Below are positions 8,717 to 18,470 of a stretch of DNA of 64,000 bases, piece after piece. The translations under genes and the position numbers were made by a program. The DNA lies in contig JACJYT010000010.1 of assembly GCA_020635975.1 (NCBI GenBank), positions 18,622-82,621 of the forward strand, written 5' to 3'. The notes beneath the pieces were generated by a model that did no database searches, was not told where the DNA came from, and saw nothing but the letters and a program-made list of their open reading frames with translations. This DNA is from Chitinophagales bacterium. GTDB taxonomy: Bacteria; Bacteroidota; Bacteroidia; Chitinophagales; UBA8649. How positions within the stretch are numbered: the first letter of the stretch is position 1; every line of letters starts with the position of its first letter.

Positions 8717-9739
8717 TTAAAAATCTAAATAATATGGACAAGATATAAAACCTTGTACAGATTTTGGGTTTAATGAGCTTTGTTCCTTAGTAAAATTAAA
8801 TACAAAAGAGAACTCATGCGACCCTGCCGTTCCTTTTAATGGCGACACATTAATGTCGAAAGTGTAGCCAAAACGAAGCACTCCTTTTTTAAACCCAACC
8901 CCACTAATAACGGAATCAAAGTTATTTATAGTATGCCTCATCCAAATCCCGGTGTAAAAAAAGTCATATCCAATTAAACTACCTACGCTTATTTGGTTGA
9001 AATTGTTTTGATAAACATACAATATTTGGGGAGAAAGCCAAAATTTCTTTTCATAACCCTTACCAAAAGTATAAAACGCACCACCATTTAGCGCAAGTCG
9101 AGATCTATTTGTTGCATCCCCGAAATAGTCTTTCTCGGGTATTAAATTATGCAATGCTATGCCCCCATAATATTTATTGGAGAAAAAGACTGCTCCAGTA
9201 TTTACATTAAAATGATGGGTATTAAAATTTCCTGGAGGAATTTCATTAGTTGCATTAGGAATTCCTATACTCTCATAAAATCCAGTTAGAGGATTAATCT
9301 GGTCATAGAAAAGTAAATCGTACCAATTTATATAACGATGGGTATACACGCCACCTAAGCCTAATTTAATTCCAAATTTTCGAGACACTCTAATTTGAAA
9401 GGAATACATGGCATTAATAGAGTTCTGAACTATTTTGTTGTTAGAAATTCTATCCGAGGTCATCATTACCCCGATACCACCATGCAATTTTTCGATATGT
9501 TGGTCGTAGCTAATGCCATAGGTAACAAAACCCCCATTGGGGCCATCTCCCAATTCTGGCCATTGGTTGCGATAATTTATAGCTAATCTTGGTCCGTAGG
9601 ATATCCCAGCTAAAGCATTGTTTAGATGAAGGGGAGCCGCATAGAATTGACTAAACTCGGCCTGCTGAGAAAATAGCAAGCTCGGCAGACAAATTAAGCC
9701 TAGTAATAAGAACTTTAAATTTTGCAATGCGCTCTTCAT
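8717..9739 (-). CDS. PorP/SprF family type IX secretion membrane protein
   Basis: This 340-residue outer-membrane protein has a cleavable signal (MKSALQNLKF...LPSLLFSQ) followed by the family hallmark QQAEFSQFYAAPLHLNNALAG and repeated amphipathic beta-strands. PorP/SprF proteins work with the type IX apparatus and partner surface adhesins or cell-envelope proteins. The length fits the family. It is upstream of gldJ on the same strand and divergent from porU, so it sits inside the gldJ/porUV neighbourhood. Many paralogues exist per genome, so whether this is the core PorP or a dedicated SprF-like partner cannot be settled here. Confidence 0.88.
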   Translation of the reverse strand: MKSALQNLKFLLLGLICLPSLLFSQQAEFSQFYAAPLHLNNALAGISYGPRLAINYRNQWPELGDGPNGGFVTYGISYDQHIEKLHGGIGVMMTSDRISNNKIVQNSINAMYSFQIRVSRKFGIKLGLGGVYTHRYINWYDLLFYDQINPLTGFYESIGIPNATNEIPPGNFNTHHFNVNTGAVFFSNKYYGGIALHNLIPEKDYFGDATNRSRLALNGGAFYTFGKGYEKKFWLSPQILYVYQNNFNQISVGSLIGYDFFYTGIWMRHTINNFDSVISGVGFKKGVLRFGYTFDINVSPLKGTAGSHEFSFVFNFTKEQSSLNPKSVQGFISCPYYLDF

Positions 9740-9750
9740 GAATTAGGTTG

Positions 9751-9882
9751 CGAATATAGGAACGCTTATCCTTAGTGTAAAATTATTTGCCGAATAATAT
9801 TTATTTGACGCAATAATGACTTCTTAATGTCGTTTTTCTTGCACAATGAGCGTTTTACTTCTAATTCCAAATGGTATATTTG
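9751..9882. promoter_or_regulatory. Divergent promoter region porP-like / porU
   Basis: On the minus strand TATATTCG (complement of 9751-9758, one mismatch to TAnnTTTG) lies 11 bases from the porP-like start. On the plus strand a perfect TATATTTG (9875-9882) ends one base before the preferred porU ATG. The -33 elements are not clear. Confidence 0.4.
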
Positions 9883-9883
9883 C

Positions 9884-12800
9884 ATGATGAGCAGAGTAAT
9901 CCTTCTCTTTATTTCTATTTTCTCGCTTGGCTTTTCTAGGGGGCAAGTCTACAATTTGCGTATCGAATGGAATATGCAAGTGAATTTTGAGGGAAGTAAT
10001 CTATATATAGAAAGTTTCAAAGAAGCGGTGTTTCAAAAGGAAAATGGGGTATTGCCCACTTATAATGTTTGGTTGAATTTGCCAGGGGATGGGGCTGAGC
10101 CTAGTTTTACGAATCTCATATTCGAAGAATTGCAGAATAGTAACATTAGCAAGCAAGGAATCAAAGAAAATATAGAATTTACTGCTGCTGTTGGGATGCA
10201 AAGAAAAGAATCCAGCCTTTTGATTTCTTGCGTGCCGCTTAGAGTGAACCCTTTTACTGGTAAGATAGAGAAATTAGTTGCTTTTGATGTACAGCTTAAT
10301 CCTAGTTATCAAGCAAGTTTTAAAGCACAAAAATCCTATAAGCCTAGTAGTGTCCTAGCTAGTGGTTTATGGCATAAGATTGCAGTACCAGCAGATGGAA
10401 TCTATAAAATTGATTTTGACTTCTTACAAAACAACAACATTAGCTCTTCCAATTTAAGCTTTTCAAATTTTGGTGTTTTTGGACAAGCAATGGGTTTGTT
10501 GCCAGAGGCAAATTCGGAGGATAGGGTGGACGACATCGAAGAAATTCCTATTAAAATTAAGGATCAGAATGGCAATGGTATATGGGAGAATGGTGATTAT
10601 ATTTTGTTTTATGGAAAAGGTCCGCATCTATGGCATTATGACCAAGCTAACAATACTTGGCAGCATGAAGTAAATATTTATACCGATGAGACAGGATATT
10701 TTATAAGTCCTACTCAAGGAACTGGAAAACAAATTCCGCTTGTTGCTTCTGCAGGTTCTGCAAATGCTAATATTAATAGTTATACCTTCCGCGATTTTTT
10801 TGAAGAAGAGCTCAATAACTTGATTTATACCCAGCTTAGTTCTACAATGGGGTCTGGTAAGGAATGGTATGGTAAAAGATTGAGTAATGTAAACAACACG
10901 CAAAGTTTTAATATTGCTATTCCAAATATTCTCTCTAGTTCTGCATCCGTTCTAAATCTACGTCTCGCTGCAAGTTCTTATGCAAGCTCCTCGAACTTTA
11001 CCCTAAGAAATAATGGAAGTAATATTTTTACAAGTTCTGTAAACATTACCTCTGGAGGAGATTATCCCAACGCGGCTAGTGCAAATATGGCAAGTTTTAG
11101 CAGTGTTTTAAGTAGCAATAATAATTTTGAATTAGTATTTAGTAATGGCGACCCCCAATCTAGCGGATTTCTGGATTACTTAGAAGTAGTTGCCAATTGT
11201 AATTTAGCGCTTCAAGAAAACTTTTTACTATTTCGTTCTACCCAAAATTTGGGTGTTGGAAATATTAGTAGCTTTAATTTAACTGGAGCAAACACGAATA
11301 CAGAAATTTGGGATGTAAGTTCAGGGACAGAAATATTCCGAATTAATGGAAATCTTTCAGGTTCAAGCTATCAATTCTCTGCTACAACAGATAAATTAAG
11401 AGAGTTTGCAGCAGTAAATACTTCTTCTACCTCATTCGCGCAACCTAGATATATTTCAAGTATTACAAATCAAAACTTACATGCTTTAAGTCAAAATGAA
11501 ATGTTTATAATTTCGCATCCAAGTTTGCTGCCAGCAGCAGATCGTTTGGCCAACTTCCATAGAGAAGAGGGGATGCGCGTTGCTGTTGTAAATTTAGACC
11601 ATATTTATAATGAGTTTTCATCTGGACAACAAGATTTAAGTGCAATTCGCGACTTTCTAAAAATGTTTTATGAAAGGGCAAATAACCCTGCCGATTTACC
11701 GAAGTATGCTTTGCTTTTTGGAGATGCTTCCTTCGATTACAAAGATCGAGTGGATGGAAACGAAAATCTAGTTCCTACCTTTCAAAGTCAAGAAAGTTTC
11801 TCGCTAACTTCTTCTTATTGTACAGATGATTACATTGCGTTTTTAGATCCCAATGAAGGTTCTGATTTAACTAATGTTAGTAATCCGAATAAGGTGGATC
11901 TGAGTGTTGGTCGAATTCCAGTGGATAATTTGGAGGAGGCTCAAGGAGTGGTAGATAAAATTTTAGCTTATAACACTTCTACAACCATGCAGGATTGGCG
12001 AAATATTTTAAGTTTTGTTGCCGACGACGAAGACAATAATCTTCATTTTGGACAAGTAGAACAGTTGAGTGCTTTAAGTACTGTAGATAATATTGATTTC
12101 TACAATATAGATAAGATCTACCTAGATGCCTATACCCAATCTAATAGTGCTGGTGGAGATAGATATCCGGATGTTAACGATGCCATACTGAGAAAGATTA
12201 GAACGGGAAGCTTTTTAATTAATTATACGGGTCATGGTGGACCTAAAAATTGGGCGCAAGAAAGGGTTTTTAATATAGAGGATATTCGGAATCTAGACAA
12301 TATCGAGCATCTACCTTTATTTATTACGGCAACTTGTGATTTTAGTCCTTATGATGATCCTGATTTTCATTCTGCTGGAGAAAATTTAATTACTAATGCG
12401 AAGGGTGGAGCTATTGCTCTCATAACCACAACTAGATTGGTTTATGCCCATCAAAATTTTGATATGAATAGTCGTGTATTGGACTATCTTTTCCAGCTTT
12501 ATGAAGGACGAATGCCAACGATAGGAGAGGTACTATATGAAGCAAAGAATAGTGCTAGTGTTTCTGAAAATAACAGGAAATTCGTTCTCTTAGGCGACCC
12601 AGCGCTTACTCTAGCTTATCCCGTGCACGAGGTGATAACGACTAAAATTAATGGCGTAGATATTAGTCAGATAGATACATTAAAAGCCTTGAGTAAGGTG
12701 CTAATAGAAGGAGAAGTTAGAACCAGATCTGGAGCTCTTTTGAATAATTTTAATGGTGTTATTTATCCTTCTGTTTACGATAAAGTGGCTACTTATTCTA

Positions 12801-13714
12801 CCAAGGGGCAGGATGAAGAAAGTCAGGTTGCAGAATTTCAATTGCAGAACAATATCTTGTTTAAAGGAAAGGCTAGCGTAGTGGCGGGTAAGTTTAGTTT
12901 TGAATTTATTGTACCTAAGGATATCAATTACGCTTACGATAATGGCAAGATTTCTTATTATGCCGCAAGTAATTTTGGTTTGGAAGATGCACATGGTTAT
13001 AGCTATAATTTTTTGGTTGGAGGAACAGCAGATAGTATAGTAAATGATGATTTGGGTCCTTTAGTAGATGTATTTATCAACGACACAAGCTTCGCTTTTG
13101 GAGGTTTGAGTGATGAAAATCCCATTTTATTGGTAAAGCTGAGCGACGAAAGTGGTATCAATACAGTAGGTAATGGAGTAGGCCATGACATTGTTGGCTT
13201 GTTGAATGAGAATACGCAAAAGCAATACTTGTTGAATGATTATTATTCCGCAAAATTAGACGACTTTACTAGGGGAGACGTTGAGTTTCCTTTTAATAAA
13301 CTAGAGGATGGTAGGTATACCATTAGAGTGAAGGCTTGGGATGTTTATAATAACCCAGGAGAAGGATATACGGAATTTGTAGTAGCATCTTCTGCAGAGT
13401 TAGCTTTGCAACATGTTTTCAACTATCCAAATCCCTTCACTACCAATACATCGTTTATATTTGAGCACAATAGACCAGGAGAATTTTTGGATGTTTCTGT
13501 TCAGATTTTTACCATCTCTGGTAAGCTAGTTAAAACGATTAGGACGAATGTTCAGTCGGAAGCATATAGAGTAGGTCCAAGTGAGATTACCTGGGATGGA
13601 TTAGATGATTTTGGAGATATGATAGGTAGAGGCGTATATATTTATAAGCTTAAAGTACAAGCGGAAAGTGGATATAGTGCTCAAGAGTTTGAAAAATTAG
13701 TAATTTTACGATAA
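9884..13714 (+). CDS. porU: Type IX secretion sortase PorU (C25 gingipain-like peptidase)
   Basis: PorU is the surface sortase that removes C-terminal signals of type IX cargo and links them to A-LPS. ATG 9884 (or 9887) is preferred over ATG 9827, because it puts the hydrophobic signal (MSRVILLFISIFSLGFSRGQ) at the N-terminus; the product is about 1,276 residues. The C25-type core shows the catalytic His in NYTGHGG (about residue 784) and the nucleophile Cys in TATCDFSPYDDP (about 818). The C-terminus has the PNPFTTNTSF and DGLDDFGD-GRGVYIYKL segments typical of a type IX-type C-terminal domain, which PorU keeps. porV follows after 22 bases, so the two are probably cotranscribed. Confidence 0.92.
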   Translation: MMSRVILLFISIFSLGFSRGQVYNLRIEWNMQVNFEGSNLYIESFKEAVFQKENGVLPTYNVWLNLPGDGAEPSFTNLIFEELQNSNISKQGIKENIEFTAAVGMQRKESSLLISCVPLRVNPFTGKIEKLVAFDVQLNPSYQASFKAQKSYKPSSVLASGLWHKIAVPADGIYKIDFDFLQNNNISSSNLSFSNFGVFGQAMGLLPEANSEDRVDDIEEIPIKIKDQNGNGIWENGDYILFYGKGPHLWHYDQANNTWQHEVNIYTDETGYFISPTQGTGKQIPLVASAGSANANINSYTFRDFFEEELNNLIYTQLSSTMGSGKEWYGKRLSNVNNTQSFNIAIPNILSSSASVLNLRLAASSYASSSNFTLRNNGSNIFTSSVNITSGGDYPNAASANMASFSSVLSSNNNFELVFSNGDPQSSGFLDYLEVVANCNLALQENFLLFRSTQNLGVGNISSFNLTGANTNTEIWDVSSGTEIFRINGNLSGSSYQFSATTDKLREFAAVNTSSTSFAQPRYISSITNQNLHALSQNEMFIISHPSLLPAADRLANFHREEGMRVAVVNLDHIYNEFSSGQQDLSAIRDFLKMFYERANNPADLPKYALLFGDASFDYKDRVDGNENLVPTFQSQESFSLTSSYCTDDYIAFLDPNEGSDLTNVSNPNKVDLSVGRIPVDNLEEAQGVVDKILAYNTSTTMQDWRNILSFVADDEDNNLHFGQVEQLSALSTVDNIDFYNIDKIYLDAYTQSNSAGGDRYPDVNDAILRKIRTGSFLINYTGHGGPKNWAQERVFNIEDIRNLDNIEHLPLFITATCDFSPYDDPDFHSAGENLITNAKGGAIALITTTRLVYAHQNFDMNSRVLDYLFQLYEGRMPTIGEVLYEAKNSASVSENNRKFVLLGDPALTLAYPVHEVITTKINGVDISQIDTLKALSKVLIEGEVRTRSGALLNNFNGVIYPSVYDKVATYSTKGQDEESQVAEFQLQNNILFKGKASVVAGKFSFEFIVPKDINYAYDNGKISYYAASNFGLEDAHGYSYNFLVGGTADSIVNDDLGPLVDVFINDTSFAFGGLSDENPILLVKLSDESGINTVGNGVGHDIVGLLNENTQKQYLLNDYYSAKLDDFTRGDVEFPFNKLEDGRYTIRVKAWDVYNNPGEGYTEFVVASSAELALQHVFNYPNPFTTNTSFIFEHNRPGEFLDVSVQIFTISGKLVKTIRTNVQSEAYRVGPSEITWDGLDDFGDMIGRGVYIYKLKVQAESGYSAQEFEKLVILR

Positions 13715-13736
13715 ATTTAAGCCCGATTTAAAAGGT

Positions 13737-14996
13737 ATGAGAAAATTAGAAATTAAAAATTTAGGTATAGCAACGCTTATTGTAGGTATGAGCATCTTAG
13801 CAACTAAGCTAAATGGACAGACAACTGGCGAAAAAATACTTAATGCGAATACTATCACTACTGCTGTTCCTTTTTTAAGAATTAATCCAGACGGAAGGAC
13901 TGGAGCAATGGGAGATGTAGGAATGGCTGTAAGCGCCGATGCAAATGCGGTTTTCTCTAATACCTCTCGTTTGGCTTTTATCGAAAGTGATTATGGTGTA
14001 AGCATGACTTTTGTGCCTTGGCTAAGAGGTATTGCCACAGATGTATACATGGCAGACTTGGTTGGATACTACAAGATAAAGGAAATGCAAACGATTGCGG
14101 CTAGTGTTCGTTATTTCTCTTTAGGCACGATCAATTTTACAGATGATTTTGGTGCTGAAAATGGTACTGGAAATCCTAGAGAATTTGCTGTAGATATTAA
14201 TTACGCAAGAAGATTAGGTAACAAATTTAGTTTAGCAACTGGTCTTCGTTATATCTATTCAAATTTATCTACGAATCAGTTTACAGATTATAAACCTGGT
14301 TCTGCCTTTGGAGCAGATTTATCCATGTTTTACACCAATCCATTAAAAGTAAAGAAATTAGAAGGTGCTAAAATTAATTTTGGCTTGGCCTTTACCAATA
14401 TTGGAAGTAAAATGACTTATAGTGGTAATGCTTTAAACAAGGATTTTATTCCAACTAATTTTGGTTTTGGTTTAGGTACAGAGTTAGATATTGATGAACA
14501 TAATTCTGTAAATATTTATGCCGACATCAATAAACTATTGGTTCCAACTCCGGTACCAACAGAAGAACTTTACAATGTTGCTAATGATCCTAATTCTGGA
14601 ATTAAAACAGAATATGATAAAGACGACAATTCGATAGCGGATTATAGAGAGAAATCTTCTGTAGGCGCAATGTTTACTTCTTTTGGAGATGCCCCAGGGG
14701 GATTCAAGGAGGAGATGAAAGAATTTATGGTTTCTGTGGGAGCAGAATATGTTTATAACGACATGTTTATGGTTAGAGCGGGTTATTTTTACGAGCCTCC
14801 TACAAAAGGTTCTAGAAGATTCTTATCTGCGGGTATTGGCTTAAAATATTCTGTAGCGCAGTTAAATTTTGCTTATGTGATACCTACATCGGCTCAAAGA
14901 AATCCTTTGGATAATACCATGAGATTTACCTTGTTGTTTGATTTTGTTAAGGGTGGGGGTAAAGCAAGTAATCCAGATACAAATTCAGTTCAATAA
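13737..14996 (+). CDS. porV: Type IX secretion outer-membrane protein PorV
   Basis: PorV (LptO) is a FadL-like 14-strand barrel that binds the C-terminal domain of secreted cargo and shuttles it to PorU. The 419-residue product carries a signal (ATLIVGMSILATKLNGQ) and the family opening VPFLRINPDGRTGAMGDVGMA, followed by ANAVFSNTSRLAF. It ends in repeated barrel strands. It lies directly downstream of porU with a 22-base gap, the order seen in other gliding Bacteroidota. No terminator hairpin follows, and the next gene converges after 15 bases. Confidence 0.92.
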   Translation: MRKLEIKNLGIATLIVGMSILATKLNGQTTGEKILNANTITTAVPFLRINPDGRTGAMGDVGMAVSADANAVFSNTSRLAFIESDYGVSMTFVPWLRGIATDVYMADLVGYYKIKEMQTIAASVRYFSLGTINFTDDFGAENGTGNPREFAVDINYARRLGNKFSLATGLRYIYSNLSTNQFTDYKPGSAFGADLSMFYTNPLKVKKLEGAKINFGLAFTNIGSKMTYSGNALNKDFIPTNFGFGLGTELDIDEHNSVNIYADINKLLVPTPVPTEELYNVANDPNSGIKTEYDKDDNSIADYREKSSVGAMFTSFGDAPGGFKEEMKEFMVSVGAEYVYNDMFMVRAGYFYEPPTKGSRRFLSAGIGLKYSVAQLNFAYVIPTSAQRNPLDNTMRFTLLFDFVKGGGKASNPDTNSVQ

Positions 14997-15011
14997 TAAG
15001 CGAACTAAGAA

Positions 15012-16085
15012 TTATTCCTCAGTTTGTTTGTCTAGACTTTCTTTATGGATTTTTTGAAATAGGTCTAGAATAAAGTTTTCGCTCAGTCCATTGTTTTTAC
15101 CCATTTCTAAGGCTCTTCTTACGGTATCTGCCCATCTTTCTGCTTGATGAATGGCAATACCATTTAATTTCTTGTATTTACCTATTTCTTTAGCTATACT
15201 CATTCGTTCTGAAAGCAATTCTAAGATATAATTATCCAAACGATCTATTTCCGTTCTAAATTCTTTAAGTTCGCTATAGTCTTCTGATTTTGCTACTGCT
15301 TTTTGCTCCGTATTTAAATTTAAGAGTAGAGCTTTTAGCGCGAGTGGTGTGAGTTGTTGTTCTGCATCACTCCAAGCCTCACTCGGATTACGATGACTCT
15401 CCATCATAAGTCCATCGAATTGCAAATTCATAGCTTGTTGCGCTACATCAAATAGTAAATCACGTTTACCAGCAATGTGACTCGGGTCGCAGAGAATAGG
15501 CAGCTCGGGTGCCTGGCGACGTAATTCAATAGGTATTTCCCAATTTGGAACGTTGCGATAGATGGATTTAGAATAGGTGGAAAAGCCCCGGTGTACGGCC
15601 GCAATATCTTTTAGTCCGACTTGCTCAAGGCGTTCAATGGCACCCAACCACAAGGCTAGTTCAGGATTGACAGGATTTTTTACAAAAACTGGAATATCGA
15701 CTCCTCTTAAAGCATCCGCAATTTCTTGAACAATAAATGGACTAACGGTGGATCTTGCGCCTATCCATAATACATCAATTCCAGCTTCTAGAGCTTTCTC
15801 CACATGATTTGCATTGGCAACTTCGGTAGCTACGGGCAGATTAACCTGCTTGCCCGCATTTTTTAACCAAGATAGGGCGATAGAGCCAATGCCCTCAAAA
15901 GAATTTGGTCGGGTTCTTGGTTTCCAAATTCCTGCTCGTATTAAACTAATTTGTGGACATGCAGTAGCTAGTTCGGATATGGTTTCATGTACTTGTTCTT
16001 CCGTTTCGGCGCTGCATGGACCTGCAACAAATACCTTAGCTTGTTTAAATAAGTTGAAGTCGAATTGGGAAGCTGTTTTGGACAT
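15012..16085 (-). CDS. Bifunctional DAHP synthase / chorismate mutase
   Basis: The 357-residue protein joins the first committed step of aromatic amino acid synthesis (3-deoxy-7-phosphoheptulonate synthase, type I-beta/KDO8P-like) to chorismate mutase. The N-terminal domain (about 1-265) shows VAGPCSAE, RAGIWKPRTRPNSFEG, GARSTVSP, FVKNPVNP, HRGFS and CDPSHIAGKR. The C-terminal AroQ-type domain (about 270-350) shows EFRTEIDRLDNYILELLSERM and AKEIGKYKK. This fusion order is common in Bacteroidota, and the mutase part may act as the feedback sensor. It is convergent with porV and monocistronic. Confidence 0.92.
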   Translation of the reverse strand: MSKTASQFDFNLFKQAKVFVAGPCSAETEEQVHETISELATACPQISLIRAGIWKPRTRPNSFEGIGSIALSWLKNAGKQVNLPVATEVANANHVEKALEAGIDVLWIGARSTVSPFIVQEIADALRGVDIPVFVKNPVNPELALWLGAIERLEQVGLKDIAAVHRGFSTYSKSIYRNVPNWEIPIELRRQAPELPILCDPSHIAGKRDLLFDVAQQAMNLQFDGLMMESHRNPSEAWSDAEQQLTPLALKALLLNLNTEQKAVAKSEDYSELKEFRTEIDRLDNYILELLSERMSIAKEIGKYKKLNGIAIHQAERWADTVRRALEMGKNNGLSENFILDLFQKIHKESLDKQTEE

Positions 16086-16193
16086 CTAAAAAGTAGCAAG
16101 TGTACAAGAATAAACATTAAAGCCTTAAAATAGTTTCAGGGCTTAGGAGATAAATGTACGAAATGAGAAGCTAAGTTAGATAATATTTTAGTT

Positions 16194-17480
16194 CTACGAT
16201 CTAATCATACAAGCACCTACCGTAACATTCGTTCCTTCTTCAATCAAAATGAAACTACCTGTGATACGATTGCGGTTGTAAGCGTCGAAAAACAAAGGTT
16301 GTGTAGTTCGAATCTTGATTCTACCGATATCGTTTAAGCCAATATTTTTGTCGTCTTCTAATTTATGTAAGTTATTTACATCCATTTTGTACACGATTTC
16401 TTTCACCACGCAACGACAGCTCTTAGTAGTGTGCATCAAAGAGTATTTTCCATTAAGTCTTAATGGGTTTTTGTCGTCCATCCAACAAATCATGGCATCA
16501 ATATCTTGCGAAATTTCTGGCATATTTCCAGTTCTCACTATCATATCCCCTCTACTTACATCCACATTATCTTCTAAGGTCATAGTAATTGACATTGGAG
16601 AGTAGGCTTCTTCTAAAGGCTTTCCTGCAAACTCAACAGATTTTATTTTGCTAGTAAAGCCACTAGGTAGGATGGTAACATCATCCCCCTTCTTAAATAC
16701 ACCACCAGCAACTCTTCCTGCGTAACCTCTATAGTCGTGGTATTCGTCAGAATGAGGACGAATAACGGTTTGTACTGGGAATCTAGAATCAATATGGTTG
16801 TGGTCGTTAGCTATATGAACATTCTCTAAATGATACATAAGAGTGGTACCTTTATACCAGTTCATATTTTCCGATTCGTTTACCACATTATCTCCTAATA
16901 GGGCTGAGATTGGAATAAAATTAACATCTTTAACATTGAGCTTAGAAGCGAATTGCTTGTAATCATTTTTAATTTTATTAAAAGTTTCTTCACTAAAATC
17001 TACCAAATCCATTTTGTTAATACAAATTACAACATGGGGAATTCCTAGTAAGGAAGCAATTAAAGAGTGACGTTTAGTTTGTTCTACAACGCCGTGTCTT
17101 GCATCCACTAAAATAATTGCCAAGTTGGCTGTAGATGCTCCTGTAACCATATTTCTAGTGTATTGGATATGTCCTGGAGTATCTGCAATAATGAATTTTC
17201 TTTTAGGAGTAGAAAAATATCTGTAGGCAACATCTATGGTAATTCCTTGCTCTCTTTCCGACTTTAATCCATCGGTTACTAAGGCTAAGTTAATGTTTTC
17301 ATCACCACGTCTTTCACTGCTTACCTTAACAGCCTCCATTTGATCTTCAAAAATAGATTTACTATCATAAAGTAATCTACCAATTAAAGTACTTTTACCA
17401 TCGTCAACACTTCCTGCTGTAGTAAAGCGTAACAATTCCATTTTTGAATAGGATTCTGCGTTGAATATTTCTTGTTCCAT
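16194..17480 (-). CDS. cysN: Sulfate adenylyltransferase subunit 1 (GTPase)
   Basis: CysN couples GTP hydrolysis to sulfate adenylylation (ATP + sulfate to APS) with CysD. The 428-residue product is an EF-Tu-like GTPase with the P-loop GSVDDGKST (23-31), a G2/G3 region ending in DTPGHIQYTRNM, the NKMDLVD guanine motif and C-terminal beta-barrel domains. There is no fused APS kinase; CysC is encoded separately two genes upstream. It is the last gene of cysC-cysD-cysN, 60 bases after cysD. Confidence 0.94.
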   Translation of the reverse strand: MEQEIFNAESYSKMELLRFTTAGSVDDGKSTLIGRLLYDSKSIFEDQMEAVKVSSERRGDENINLALVTDGLKSEREQGITIDVAYRYFSTPKRKFIIADTPGHIQYTRNMVTGASTANLAIILVDARHGVVEQTKRHSLIASLLGIPHVVICINKMDLVDFSEETFNKIKNDYKQFASKLNVKDVNFIPISALLGDNVVNESENMNWYKGTTLMYHLENVHIANDHNHIDSRFPVQTVIRPHSDEYHDYRGYAGRVAGGVFKKGDDVTILPSGFTSKIKSVEFAGKPLEEAYSPMSITMTLEDNVDVSRGDMIVRTGNMPEISQDIDAMICWMDDKNPLRLNGKYSLMHTTKSCRCVVKEIVYKMDVNNLHKLEDDKNIGLNDIGRIKIRTTQPLFFDAYNRNRITGSFILIEEGTNVTVGACMIRS

Positions 17481-17540
17481 TTGTCTTCTTCTCTTATGAC
17501 TTATTATAACAACTTGTTTCTCTTATTAATTGGGAAATTA

Positions 17541-18443
17541 CTAGAAGTAGCCTTCTTTCTTTCTGTCTTCCATAGCTGTTTCGCTACGTTTGTCATCTGC
17601 TCTATTTCCTCTTTCTGTTTCGCGCGCAGAAGCAACTTCCTGAATTATTTTTTCCATGGTATCTGCATCACTTAAATATGCTCCTGTAATGGTAGCATCC
17701 CCCATGGTTCTAAAACGAACTTGCATATCTTTTACCTCTTCGCCCTCTCTTGGCTGCACGAATTCAGAAACTGCTAGAATGGTTCCATTACGAACTACGC
17801 ATGGTCTAACATGAGAATAGTAGGTTTTAGGAAGTTCGATGTTTTCCTTAGCAATGTATTGCCATACATCTAATTCGGTCCAATTAGAAATTGGAAAAAT
17901 TCTAAAATGTTCACCAAAGTGTTTTTTACCATTGAAGATATTCCATAATTCTGGTCGTTGATTTTTAGGATCCCATTGTCCAAATTCATCTCTGTGCGAA
18001 AAGAAGCGTTCCTTGGCTCTTGCCTTTTCTTCATCTCTTCTTGCTCCACCTAAAAGAGCGTCAAATTGATGATCTTCGATGGCTTTTAAAAGTGCTGGAA
18101 TTTGCGCAACATTTCGGCTAGCGTTAGCCCCTTTTTCTTCTACGGCTAAGCCGGCATCGATAGCCTCTTGTACAGAACCTACAATCAATTTAGCATCTAA
18201 TAAATCAGCAAGGTAGTCTCTAAATTCTATGGTTTCCGGAAAATTATGTCCCGTATCAATATGTACTAAAGGAAAAGGAATTTTTGCTGGGAAAAATGCT
18301 TTTTTGGCAAGATGAGTTAGTAAAATTGAATCTTTTCCGCCAGAAAAAAGAATTGCTGGTTTTTCGAATTGAGCCGCAACTTCGCGCATTACGTAAATTG
18401 CTTCTGCTTCTAATTCGTTTAAATGGTTAATATTATAGGCCAT
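17541..18443 (-). CDS. cysD: Sulfate adenylyltransferase subunit 2
   Basis: CysD is the ATP-pyrophosphatase-type catalytic subunit making adenosine 5'-phosphosulfate with CysN. The 300-residue product has the PP-loop FSGGKDS (33-39), the HIDTGHNFPET segment, the GARRDEEKARAKER stretch and NWTELDVWQYI, all characteristic. The length matches the family. It sits between cysC (27 bases upstream) and cysN on the minus strand, clearly an operon. Confidence 0.95.
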   Translation of the reverse strand: MAYNINHLNELEAEAIYVMREVAAQFEKPAILFSGGKDSILLTHLAKKAFFPAKIPFPLVHIDTGHNFPETIEFRDYLADLLDAKLIVGSVQEAIDAGLAVEEKGANASRNVAQIPALLKAIEDHQFDALLGGARRDEEKARAKERFFSHRDEFGQWDPKNQRPELWNIFNGKKHFGEHFRIFPISNWTELDVWQYIAKENIELPKTYYSHVRPCVVRNGTILAVSEFVQPREGEEVKDMQVRFRTMGDATITGAYLSDADTMEKIIQEVASARETERGNRADDKRSETAMEDRKKEGYF

Positions 18444-18470
18444 GTTATCTAAATGTTTAGGACTTGCTTT

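Noticed and set aside
9827..9883. Upstream ATG start for porU
   Set aside because: It would put about 20 polar residues before the signal peptide; ATG 9884/9887 gives a normal signal.
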